Positions 11,937 to 21,731 of a stretch of 64,000 nucleotides of DNA are shown piece after piece. A program made the position numbers and the translations under genes. The first letter of the stretch is position 1; each line of letters opens with the position of its first letter. Below the pieces are notes generated by a model that ran no database searches, was not told the origin of the DNA, and saw nothing but the letters and a program-made list of their open reading frames with translations. The stretch lies in NCBI GenBank assembly GCA_023525715.1, contig CM042010.1, positions 78,493,894 to 78,557,893 of the forward strand, read 5' to 3'. This DNA comes from Cichorium intybus. Taxonomy: Eukaryota > Streptophyta > Magnoliopsida > Asterales > Asteraceae.

Positions 11937-12055
11937 CAAATTATATTTGTTAACCATAGAACCACGTGAAAATTGTCAATGTTCATTTATCAATATATTT
12001 AATAAATGAACATTGACAATTTTCATGTGGTTTTATGGTTAGTCAATATAATTTG
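11937..12055. mobile_element. Long hairpin (foldback), MITE-like
   Basis: Two arms of about 53 bp face each other around a 13-nt AT-rich loop (11990-12002). The inner 39 bp (11951-11989 against 12003-12041) differ at only two positions. The arms are flanked directly by (TA)n on both sides, so a TA target site is possible but cannot be shown. Transcribed, it would form a near-perfect stem. Confidence 0.7.
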
Positions 12056-12058
12056 TTT

Positions 12059-12060
<2 letters not shown>

Positions 12061-12152
<92 letters not shown>
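12061..12152. repeat. (TA)n microsatellite
   Basis: Uninterrupted run of about 92 bp adjoining the hairpin. Confidence 0.95.
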
Positions 12153-12154
<2 letters not shown>

Positions 12155-12652
12155 GGCAACAACATGTTAGTTTAATGGTGCCTTGGGCGTACAATAGAGA
12201 CATGCCTTCATTCTTTTAATTTAATTTGTTTAAAAGAAGCTTAATTTTTTAGAATAACAGAGAGGTTGAATGTTGGTGGTTTAGGAGGGAAAGAATAATA
12301 GAAGGAATAAAAAGAAACGAAGGGAGGGGGTGTGTTTGTGTTTGTTATGTCAAGTACTGGGGACAGCACCAAAATCACAGCATCAATCTCTATCCAACAG
12401 TGATGGTGGTACAGTAGTACCGTACAACCCACTTTCTGCATAGATTCCTTCCTCTTTGGCTGTTTCCCTTTTTACCTTCTTCATCACCATCTCATTATCA
12501 CTTGGTCAAAACGCATGCATGCTTCGCTTAATTAATCGCATTTCTTCCTTTTTCTAAGTAACAATATTTACTTCCGTATGTAGACTCACTACTGGTATAA
12601 TATTAATATATGCATATATACCTTTTTATTATAATATCATAACATGCTTATA
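12153..12652. other. Intergenic, no gene recognised
   Basis: Mixed-composition sequence between the TA tract and the Harbinger element. The 66-codon minus-strand frame at 12241-12441 has no recognisable feature. Confidence 0.4.
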
Positions 12653-12998
12653 TTAGGATGGGGGGAGTAGATCCCTCCCATCCCACTGAACCCACGCGCC
12701 ACGTCAGCTTTTCTCTCTCATCTCACTTCCATTTTCCCCATCTTTCACCAATCTTTCACTCATGGAACCAGTACCCACTGAACCCATTGAACCCACAATG
12801 CCACATCATATATTTGATATTTAAATGTTTTAATTAAATGAATAAATTAATTTTAACACTTAATTTAATATTAGAAATAATAATAAAATGCACAAAATTT
12901 AAAGAAAATTCAAATTACATTTAATTAAAAAACACACCGGTACAAGAAAAAAAAGCTTAAATACGGAAATAAAAATCTTAAAAACGGAAATAAAAATC

Positions 12999-14306
12999 CT
13001 AAAGTTCCCACCCATACATTTCTGCAATTTCCTGTTTCTTCCCAAAAACCAATGCCAATTTTGATCCGGTCAAATGATCATGTGATTTAAGGAAGAATTT
13101 TAAATCTTTTTGTTCACGAGACCTTTTGAGCGCTTCGATCTCTTGCTCAAGGAGGGCCGATTTCCTCGTCAATTCTTCCTCCTGTTTCTCCAAAACAGTC
13201 ATTTTCTTTGCACAGAGGGATTCCTTCTTCTGCGCTTCTGCCTCATTAATATTCGCCAGTGCGGATATCTTAACGACGATGGTCTGATAACCATCTGGCA
13301 TTGATGAAGATCCAGCCACATTTTTCCCTTTTCTTTGCCGGGAATGTGATGATGGTTGTGGGGAAGCTTCATCAAGATCGATTGGTTGAGGCGAAAAGTG
13401 TGCATCAGAAGGAGAGTTGGTGAATTGGTTGGAGCCGGATGTCTTACTTCGTTTGGCGGAATGATGTGGGGAATGCATCCCCATTTCTTTGACCGTTTCC
13501 CATTTGGCATGCTCTTTGAGTATTTCCCATGCCCCTGTATGTGAGAAACTGGACCGGTACAATTTCCGGTACTCTGAATGGGTGGCCTGTAAAACATCCG
13601 CATCCCCCCTCCCACTGGCACGCATGTTCATTTTATTGTTGTAAATACAATTGAACTTATTTACCTTATTTAGCATATCTTTGTACTTGGAGTTGATTTG
13701 ATGCTTGGTCTGATCGGTACCTGGAATTTGCGCCTGGAAATGTTCCAAAACATTCTGCCAGAAAGAGTCAGACCGTTGGGTGTTTCCGCATTCTTGGTCC
13801 TCAGAACAACTAATGTATGCCTTCGCCAAGGCGATCTCCTCCCTCTCCTCCCAATTTCTGCGTTTTACTCGGTGGGTGTAATTCCTTTTACGCGTAGAGG
13901 GTTGTGTCTCTGGGACAACCTCCTCTGCGTCCTCCTGGTCATCTGCATGCTGCTCCTCCACTTGCTCGTCCTCTTGCTCGTCCTCTTGCGCGTCCTCTTG
14001 CTCCTCCACTTGCTCGTCCTCTTGCTCCTCCTCGTTATCCGAGGGTGGAATGGTTTCATCACTGGACTCTACTTGGTTACGGAAATGAGAAGTGTCCGGG
14101 ACGTAGCATTGTTGGAATTGGTTGGGGTATTGTGGAAACTGAGTTTGATATTGTTGGAATTGGTTGGGGTATTGTGAAAAGTTTTGTTGGAATTGGTTGG
14201 GGTATTGTGTGTAACTGTAAATGTGTGGGGATGGGGTTGGGGGAACTTCACGGCTCCTGCTTTGTGAGGAACTGCGACGTTTGGATTTAACACGATTTGA
14301 ATCCAT
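12999..14306 (-). CDS. PIF/Harbinger ORF1-type Myb/SANT-like protein
   Basis: 435 codons without interruption, starting at the ATG at 14306 (MDSNRVKSKRRSS). The in-frame extension to 14504 is not used because a TATA box lies inside it. Order of parts: basic N-terminus; three YPNQFQQ repeats; a long Glu/Asp/Gln tract; a trihelix or Myb/SANT-like region (about residues 145-240) beginning RRNWEEREEIALAKAY; a Ser/Pro linker; and a C-terminal Lys/Glu coiled coil. Plant annotations often label such proteins 'glutathione S-transferase T3-like', but no GST domain is visible. In Harbinger-type elements ORF1 helps bring the transposase to the nucleus and DNA. An intact frame suggests recent activity or selection. 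Domestication as a host gene is an alternative. Confidence 0.75.
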   Translation of the reverse strand: MDSNRVKSKRRSSSQSRSREVPPTPSPHIYSYTQYPNQFQQNFSQYPNQFQQYQTQFPQYPNQFQQCYVPDTSHFRNQVESSDETIPPSDNEEEQEDEQVEEQEDAQEDEQEDEQVEEQHADDQEDAEEVVPETQPSTRKRNYTHRVKRRNWEEREEIALAKAYISCSEDQECGNTQRSDSFWQNVLEHFQAQIPGTDQTKHQINSKYKDMLNKVNKFNCIYNNKMNMRASGRGDADVLQATHSEYRKLYRSSFSHTGAWEILKEHAKWETVKEMGMHSPHHSAKRSKTSGSNQFTNSPSDAHFSPQPIDLDEASPQPSSHSRQRKGKNVAGSSSMPDGYQTIVVKISALANINEAEAQKKESLCAKKMTVLEKQEEELTRKSALLEQEIEALKRSREQKDLKFFLKSHDHLTGSKLALVFGKKQEIAEMYGWEL

Positions 14307-14414
14307 TTTATAAAAAAAGAGTTTTTTATAAAATAGAGGGCAAAGAGTTTTTGAGAGAAAATGAGAGTAAAGAAAGAAGGGTGAATGTGTGATTTGTGAA
14401 GGAGTGGAGATGTG

Positions 14415-14424
14415 GTATTTATAG
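14415..14424 (-). promoter_or_regulatory. TATA box for the Harbinger ORF1
   Basis: The minus strand reads CTATAAATAC about 110 nt upstream of the ATG at 14306, a normal spacing for a plant promoter with a short leader. Confidence 0.6.
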
Positions 14425-14618
14425 GGATGAGGGGAATGTAATTTTTGAGGGATTAAAATTTTTTTTTTTATAAAAATAGATGGGATCATCGGGTTCACCA
14501 TCATCCCTCACCCGCCACCATTGCCGAGCCCGCTCAACCCGCAGCAGGAGGGGCAGCGGTACCGCTCCATCCCATTCCGATCTATCTTCGAGCCAGAGCA
14601 TTACTCCGTCCCCCCTTA

Positions 14619-15502
14619 GATCTAGTGTTCCTTTTTCTCAGTAAATATTTTAGAGTAATTGTATTACTTGTTATGTTTTATTTCTATTCATGTGAAATTA
14701 TGACAAATGTCATATTTAATAAAACTAATAATATTTTAATACACATGTCACAATTTAAAATTTAATTTGAGTAAAAAAAATTAGTAGGAATAAAAGATAT
14801 GAAACAAAAACAATTTCCAAATATTTTATTTTCGTATATAGACTCACTGCTGATATAATATATATGCATTGGTACTTGTTTATAAATAATATGCTTATAT
14901 CAGATATAATATGAGGAGATGAAGACTATGCATACATATTTGTATACAATAATTAGGCATATATTAGACTTTATATGTAATGTAAATAAGTTTTGTATGA
15001 GTTTTTGTTAATTTTATTATTAACGTTGATATAACATTTTTGTAAACTAATATATTTAATGACTAGAATTGAATAATAGTAATATACACCTACAAAAACA
15101 CACACACACACACACACATCAAAATTTCTAATTTTTTCTATACTAATGGACATTTTAATCTATATAGTATTTTAGATAAAAATATGATTTTTTTAATTTT
15201 TTTGACAAAAATTCTCGTCGTATGTATTATTTATATATGATTCAGATTTATTCAATCGTGAATAAAGAGATACATAGTTTAATCACATGTGAATAGCACA
15301 AACAAGAAAGATATTAAAAATTTTAAAATATATATCTTTTAACACAAAATATTATATCAATATGCATGTCCATTTATAAGGTATAACAATTAACGATATT
15401 TTTATATATATTCAGTTATTTTTTATATAATTAAATGTTAAAAAATATGTAGTCGAGATTTATTCTCGCGTTTTCAACATATGTTTTTATTCACGTTTGA
15501 AC

Positions 15503-15506
<4 letters not shown>
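14619..15506. other. AT-rich intergenic DNA
   Basis: No gene recognised. It contains a (CA)n microsatellite at 15099-15118 and otherwise irregular AT-rich sequence. Confidence 0.5.

Positions 15507-15590
<84 letters not shown>
15507..15590. repeat. (TA)n microsatellite
   Basis: Uninterrupted run of about 84 bp, 33 bp left of the insertion site of element F. Confidence 0.95.
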
Positions 15591-15595
<5 letters not shown>

Positions 15596-16748
15596 TTGGA
15601 TAATGGAAGAGAACTTATTAAACTGTAACGCCCGGTTTTTCAGCCTGGAATTTACAAGATAATATCACTAGGGATCGTCCCATGATCCAAGCCAAGCGTT
15701 ACCTAGCCTGCAAACCACATAAAACAACAGGGTAAGCTATAAAGCTTAGTGAGTAATCTAATCACAGTATGACCTATATGGTCACACACGTTACAGGATC
15801 ACCGTCCCTGTTAGCTTCACAGTCCTATCCGACTCGTAATTCACACTGTGAAACTACCGTATTACCCGACGTCACTCGCTATACAGTATCATCCACTGAT
15901 ACTCACTATTAGACTGTCCCACACAGTTTTATCTTACATCGTCACGACTCACCTCTTTAGCTACTGTCACCTCTTTTATTTATTATTTGGTATTAATTTT
16001 CACGAATTCTTATACCGTCACCCGGTACACCCACTCACTTAACGGCTTTCTCATACAGGTATGGTCATAGTACATCTATGATTACCCCGTGTTTTATTAG
16101 TATATGGTAAATCATGTCATCCCCCGACATGTATTATATATAATTACTTATTCACTCTGCTCAGTATCATCTTGTGATACTTTCGGGCGTATAACTCGAA
16201 CTCATCCTCACGATAACATGACTGTTTCCCACCCAAGTATTATTATAATACTTTAATTATATTGCTTTGTATTTGCCTTCAATAATTCCAACATGATGCT
16301 CCATGATTTATCAAGTAAAGAACGGCCAGGTAGAAGATTAGTTGGGGTGGCAGGATCCTTTCAGCATTTTAGCCTTTCGGAAAATCCAACAACCAGATCC
16401 CAAGTAATCGGCCTAGACACCGTCCTCGTAAGTAAATCAATCTGCATTACTTTTGGAATTATGAATTATAGGAAATAGTTTATTACATCCCTCGTATTTT
16501 ATAGTTTAACACATATAAACTATTAAGGAGATACGGTAGCGATTACTCACATAAGATTGGCGTTTTCTCGGAGTCCTGTCGTATTTTCCGTTTCGAACCG
16601 CTGACAGTTCCCGAGCACCTCGTTGTTAGCTACCGCTCGTTTCTCACCTCCCATCATCCTCCCTCAACGTATTTTCCTTACCAAAACACTCCTCTATATC
16701 GTATATGTGTTTGGTGTGTGTTGTGCCTCAAAATGAGGCTTATGCCCC

Positions 16749-16758
16749 GTATTTATAG
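16749..16758 (-). promoter_or_regulatory. TATA box of the element F LTR
   Basis: The minus strand reads CTATAAATAC. The equivalent box in the other LTR is at 20695-20704. Confidence 0.65.
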
Positions 16759-16768
16759 GCCTCGGACA

Positions 16769-16897
16769 GGCGCATCGCGCCCAAAACCCAGGCGCATCGC
16801 GCCCATGCATACGTAAGTGCTTACCTCAACGCGCACTCGGCCGACACCACCGACAGTCGCAAGGCGCGGTGCGCCCAGCTACCAGGCGCGGTGCGCC
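16769..16897 (-). promoter_or_regulatory. Four GC palindromes upstream of the F LTR TATA box
   Basis: GGCGCATCGCGCC at 16769-16781 and 16791-16803, and GGCGCGGTGCGCC at 16863-16875 and 16885-16897. Each has 5-bp arms and a 3-nt spacer. Position just upstream of TATA suggests U3 enhancer elements, by inference. They repeat at 20715-20843 in the other LTR. Confidence 0.6.
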
Positions 16898-17084
16898 CAA
16901 CGAAAATTTTAAAATAAACTAGACTCAATTTGCAAACTTTGTGCACTGGTTTGAGGTCAATCCGATTTTTATAGAATTAATTATGATTTTTCTAAGATCG
17001 GCATACAATGCTGATTTTTATATGAGATTGTAACTAATGTTTTTATTTTTGATCTGAAACATTATCCGGAACACGGGTGTTACA

Positions 17085-17103
17085 AATCTCTCCCCCTTAA
17101 AAA
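17085..17103 (-). promoter_or_regulatory. Polypurine tract of element F
   Basis: The minus strand reads TTTTTAAGGGGGAGAG next to the LTR, the expected primer site for plus-strand synthesis. Confidence 0.7.
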
Positions 17104-17519
17104 GATTTCGTCCCCGAAATCTCCTAACATCGACATACCCTTATTCTCTCTTCCACTCAACCATCCCTATTCCAACATAATACGGTTGTATTAGTAAGTC
17201 CAAAGGGTATTACCACAATACTGGCACATTAACCGCCTCTAATCAACTAAGCCAATCTATTGAGACTACAAAGTACTCGTTATGTAATCTCATACACTCA
17301 TAATACAGACATCATGGATGCAAAGTACTTGTTATGCATCATATAATCACATGTTCACCACATCATATCACAATCCCTACTCTTCACAACTTCAACAGCT
17401 CAGCTATTCACCAGACACCCAACTGTATGTGTGTTAGAACTGCCAGCCAATAAAGCCATCACAACACTTGTATGTGGTCCCACCACAATTACTGCTCATA
17501 AGATCCACAACACATATGT

Positions 17520-17745
17520 GGTCTTACCAAATGTGGCCCCACTAAATAAGTGGTCACAACCACAAGTATTATTAACCCCCAGAATAAATGGTCACAACTA
17601 CAAGTTACCAGTGGCCCCACGGAATAGGTGGTCCCAACCACAAGTACAAGTAGCCCCATAGCATAAGTGGTCCCAACCACAATACTAGTAGCCCCACCTA
17701 ATAAGTGGTCCCAACTACAAGTATAAGTGGCCCCACAGAATAAAC
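17520..17745. repeat. Minisatellite in element F, unit about 36 bp
   Basis: Degenerate copies of the words AAGTGGTCCCAACCACAAGT and GTAGCCCCA alternate through the stretch. Confidence 0.75.
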
Positions 17746-18085
17746 AGCTTTTCGCTCTAAAGGCTTAACAGTTAACACACATACTACTGCACAGCTCTAC
17801 AACCAACCACATGACACCAAGAATCCTCATATCAGCTCAGCCTCCACATACAACTACAAAATTTCCACTCACCATAGGATACCATATCCATGGTTATCAC
17901 CACTTAATACTTACGTATTCGTCCGCACAGCTAATATCAACTAGGTATTCAACCAGCTACCGACACAGTTTATCCACGGTTACTTGCCTACGAGTTACCT
18001 ACTTAAGAGGTATTCACTTAGTCATTTATGAAACATATACCCTTAGTGTATTGGATTCCTTACGACCAACTCCCGATTCGAATGC

Positions 18086-18143
18086 GGATCCTGTGCTTTC
18101 AATAGTAGGAGCTCTACTACTATCTTCCACACTTACCCTCGTT
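18086..18143 (-). promoter_or_regulatory. Leader hairpin of element F
   Basis: Sense RNA arms GATAGTAG and CTACTATT (18124-18117 and 18108-18101) form eight pairs, one a G-U wobble, around the loop TAGAGCUC with the 6-nt palindrome GAGCUC. Flanks GTGTGGAA and GAAAGCACAGGAT match the hairpins of elements D and E. Its retention without any coding sequence argues for a cis role such as dimerisation or packaging. Confidence 0.6.
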
Positions 18144-18694
18144 CGTTTCAGAACTTGTCCAGAAGTCCCCAATTCACTTCTCACGATAATTTTACCACCT
18201 ATACCCCAGGTTGTTTTACGAACATAGTCGTAGAAAATTTTTTACATAAAAGGATTTACCTTATGGATATCACTTATCATGCAATTTGGCCAACTCAAAA
18301 ATTCTAGGACTATTTAGTTCCTACTGCCTACACTTTAATGGCATTTAAGCACACGTATATTACAGAAATATCAACAAAAACTAAGCACTTAACCTTTACA
18401 TCAGTAGAAAAAAATCAACTATGTTTGGGAAAAAAATACCCCATTACATTCTTTGGTTATAAAGATAACCTCTCCTTTATTTGTTTAGTGATGATTGGAT
18501 GGTTCCTGGTACTTAGACCTTAACTAAGTAAAATAGTACCCTTAATTCTTCTAGAATGGAAGGAATAAATCAATCCATCCTAGTCTTATGTTTACTCAGG
18601 ACATCTAGCAGTTCTACTTCTCTTATGTCTTCGGTGAATTTTCCACAAAATTTACTCTACCCAATATCTCAAATTATACTCTTCTGCTTAATAT

Positions 18695-18940
18695 TCTGAG
18701 CCGCGTATACTCAGTACGTCGAGTCATACGTATCTGCTCAAACTTAACCTACTCAGCACTCAGAGCCGCACATACTCTGTATGTGGAGTCATGCGTATCT
18801 GCCCAACCACTCAGCATTTAGAGCCGCGCATACTCAGTACGTCGAGTCATGCGTATCTGCTCAAACTCCACCGCTCAGCACTCGGAGCCGCGCATATCCT
18901 GTACGTCGGATCATGCGTATCTGCCCAGTGCATCTTGCGA
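18695..18940. repeat. Minisatellite in element F, unit about 62 bp
   Basis: Four copies share GAGCCGCGCATACTC, GTACGTCGAGTCATGCG and TATCTGC words with substitutions. Overlapping reading frames here are by-products of the repeat. Confidence 0.8.
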
Positions 18941-19553
18941 ACATCTCTATGTTGCTCAGTACGTCGAGCCACCCTTTATCTCTCAATTCCTCAACCCCAT
19001 ATTATCCACATGCTAGACTTAGACATGTCTAGTACTACCACGTACCTCAATACTTATCTCATTTAGAGATTGTATAACTCCTCACGAACTCATTTCTTAT
19101 AGTTCTTATCATCTTATATCCAATCATCACATATATTTATCACTTTTTCTTTGCTATGGTTGTCGCCATATATTTTCATAAATCCACCCACCAACTCGTA
19201 TTTTTAGAATTTTTATTTCAACTTATACTTTTTCAAATTTCCCAAAATTTTTCTTTCAAATCAACTTTCAAAACTTTATTGTTTGACAAAATATGCATCT
19301 GGATTTACGTTTAACACCTTTCCCGTATTTGGGAAATACCACACAAACTCACCCATTTTCTCTAGTTCTTTTTTTATCTCCAAAAGAGTTTACTAACATT
19401 TTTATTATCATGTTAGAATAACTGCTTTATCAACGTTCGACTTTTATCACAATATGTTTGTGATTTTTTTTTTTATTATATATTTTAGCACACAATTCTC
19501 GTATGTCTACTAATTTGAGTCTAGGGATCTTATCCTAGTTCACTCAAATCTTG

Positions 19554-19565
19554 GCTCTGATACCA
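19554..19565 (-). promoter_or_regulatory. Primer binding site of element F (tRNA-iMet)
   Basis: The minus strand reads TGGTATCAGAGC, complementary to the 3' end of plant initiator tRNA-Met, three bases from the 5' LTR. Confidence 0.85.
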
Positions 19566-19568
19566 ACT

Positions 19569-21030
19569 TGTAACGCTCGGTTTTTCAGCCTGGAATTTAC
19601 AAGATAATATCACTAGGGATCGTCCCATGATCCAAGCCAAGCGTTACCTAGCCTGCAAAACCACATAAAACAACAGGGTAAGCTATAAAGCTTAGTGAGT
19701 AATCTAATCACAGTATGACCTATATGGTCACACACGTTACAGGATCACCGTCCCTGTTAGCTTCACAGTCCTATCCGACTCGTAATTCACACTGTGAAAC
19801 TACCGTATTACCCGACGTCACTCGCTATACAGTATCATCCACTGATACTCACTATTAGACTGTCCCACACAGTTTTATCTTACATCGTCACGACTCACCT
19901 CTTTAGCTACTGTCACCTCTTTTATTTATTATTTGGTATTAATTTTCACGAATTCTTATACCGTCACCCGGTACACCCACTCACTTAACGGCTTTCTCAT
20001 ACAGGTATGGTCATAGTACATCTATGATTACCCCGTGTTTTATTAGTATATGGTAAATCATGCCATCCCCCGACATGTATTATATATAATTACTTATTCA
20101 CTCTGCTCAGTATCATCTTGTGATACTTTCGGGCGTATAACTCGAACTCATCCTCACGATAACATGACTGTTTCCCACCCAAGTATTATTATAATACTTT
20201 AATTATACTGCTTTGTATTTGCCTTCAATAATTCCAACATGATGCTCCATGATTTATCAAGTAAAGAACGGCCAGGTAGAAGATTAGTTGGGGTGGCAGG
20301 ATCCTTTCAGCATTTTAGCCTTTCGGAAAATCCAACAACCAGATCCCAAGTAATCGGCCTAGACACCGTCCTCGTAAGTAAATCAATCTGCATTACTTTT
20401 GGAATTATGAATTATAGGAAATAGTTTATTACATCCCTCGTATTTTATAGTTTAACACATATAAACTATTAAGGAGATACGGTAGCGATTACTCACATAA
20501 GATTGGCGTTTTCTCGGAGTCCTGTCGTATTTTCCGTTTCGAACCGCTGACAGTTCCCGAGCACCTCGTTGTTAGCTACCGCTCGTTTCTCACCTCCCAT
20601 CATCCTCCCTCAACGTATTTTCCTTACCAAAACACTCCTCTATATCGTATATGTGTTTGGTGTGTGTTGTGCCTCAAAATGAGGCTTATGCCCCGTATTT
20701 ATAGGCCTCGGACAGGCGCATCGCGCCCAAAACCCAGGCGCATCGCGCCCATGCATACGTAAGTGCTTACCTCAACGCGCACTCGGCCGACACCACCGAC
20801 AGTCGCAAGGCGCGGTGCGCCCAGCTACCAGGCGCGGTGCGCCCAACGAAAATTTTAAAATAAACTAGACTCAATTTGCAAACTTTGTGCACTGGTTTGA
20901 GGTCAATCCGATTTTTATAGAATTAATTATGATTTTTCTAAGATCGGCATACAATGCTGATTTTTATATGAGATTGTAACTAATGTTTTTATTTTTGATC
21001 TGAAACATTATCCGGAACACGGGTGTTACA
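19569..21030 (-). repeat. Element F LTR (5' LTR in sense orientation)
   Basis: Almost identical to 15624-17084. Differences seen are C/T near the start, one extra A, and two further T/C changes. Confidence 0.9.
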
Positions 21031-21035
21031 TAAAC

Positions 21036-21560
21036 CCTAGGAACCCATTAAAAGAAGCCCAACTCTAATTATAACTCATGAAAAACCCGGAAGGCTAAAT
21101 CAGTAATTCCATCACACAGCTTCAGCGGTTTGCGTATCCCCAAATACCTTTAGCGGTTTCCGTAGACGTTCCTTCGACACAAACCTTAAAACTTCGATAA
21201 TTTCACTCTTGAGATCTTACATTTTGTGAAATATCTTCATACGAATGCTTCGAGCCATATATCTTCAAGCCCTAAGTTTTCCATCGTACAAAAACCCGTA
21301 AAAAAATCTACAATCTTGATATTAAAGCAAATCGAGGTATTTTTCTGTATTATAATCTCTAATTTACATAATATGTTGTTTTCCGTACTTATACCCTTGA
21401 TTCTACGATGTTGGGGGACTGTTTATCTATGAACTTGTACATAGCATCCATCTGTTATGCAATAAATGTTTAGTGAAATTAAGTGCTGTAAATAAGTGTA
21501 AATGCAAACTGATTCATCAAGGTGTTTCTACTTTCTACATATTCATAAAATTAACAACAC
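21036..21560. other. Flank between element F and the LINE, no gene recognised
   Basis: Removing F joins this to the sequence left of 15619. The words AGCGGTTTGCG and AGCGGTTTCCG recur, but no domain-bearing frame is present. Confidence 0.4.
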
Positions 21561-21567
21561 ATCCAAA

Positions 21568-21731
21568 GATTAATGATAGATGGACGGAGGATGTGGGGGA
21601 GGTCAAAGTAACAGACGGGGACGAGAACACTAAGTTCTTTCACGGGGTGATCAATAATAATCAAAGGAGACAGTGCATAAATAGCCTCATGATTAATGAT
21701 AGATGGACGGAGGATGTGGGGGAGGTCAAAG
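21568..21731 (+). repeat. 5'-junction duplication in the LINE
   Basis: A 41-bp identical segment, encoding INDRWTEDVGEVK, appears at 21568-21608 and again 123 bp downstream at 21691-21731. The second copy is the normal place in ORF2. The first overlaps the target duplication at GATT, so the cDNA end probably joined by microhomology after a template jump. Confidence 0.8.

Larger units (their letters stand above)
12656..14615 (-). mobile_element. PIF/Harbinger-derived element carrying only ORF1
   Basis: The trinucleotide TTA flanks both ends (12653-12655 and 14616-14618), the target size of PIF/Harbinger. The ends are G-rich and related when one is inverted: GGATGGGGGGAGTAG on the left, GGGGGGACGGAGTAATGC on the right. 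The 1.96-kb interior encodes one Myb-like protein. No DDE transposase ORF is present, so this copy depends on a transposase elsewhere. Confidence 0.75.
15624..17084 (-). repeat. Element F LTR (3' LTR in sense orientation)
   Basis: Begins TGTAACGCCCGG and ends GGGTGTTACA as written on the plus strand. It contains a TATA box (16749-16758, minus) and four GC-rich palindromes just upstream of it in sense direction. Confidence 0.9.
17104..19553 (-). other. Coding-free interior of element F
   Basis: No gag, protease, RT or integrase motif was seen in any frame. It holds two minisatellites and the leader hairpin at 18101-18124. The short frames here (for example 17811-18227 on plus) look like chance. 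Confidence 0.7.
15624..21030 (-). mobile_element. Element F: young non-autonomous LTR retrotransposon
   Basis: Two LTRs of about 1461 bp bracket 2.48 kb of internal sequence. The element is flanked by a perfect 5-bp duplication taaac (15619-15623 and 21031-21035). PBS and polypurine tract place its sense strand on minus. By eye the LTRs differ at three substitutions and one single-base indel, so insertion is recent. The interior has no frame over about 140 codons and no gag or pol motif. It shares a leader hairpin with the coding elements D and E, so it was probably mobilised by a related Ty3/gypsy element. Confidence 0.9.

Noticed and set aside
13698..14290. Leucine-rich and 'ARPLARPL' repeat frames on the plus strand
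   Set aside because: Antisense shadows of the acidic repeat of the Harbinger ORF1.
17811..18227. 138-codon frame in element F as a possible gag
   Set aside because: It is on the antisense strand relative to PBS and PPT and has no gag motif. It covers the leader hairpin instead.
18690..18940. Array of about 62-bp repeats considered as a CRISPR
   Set aside because: The units are contiguous and degenerate with no unique spacers, inside a plant LTR element.
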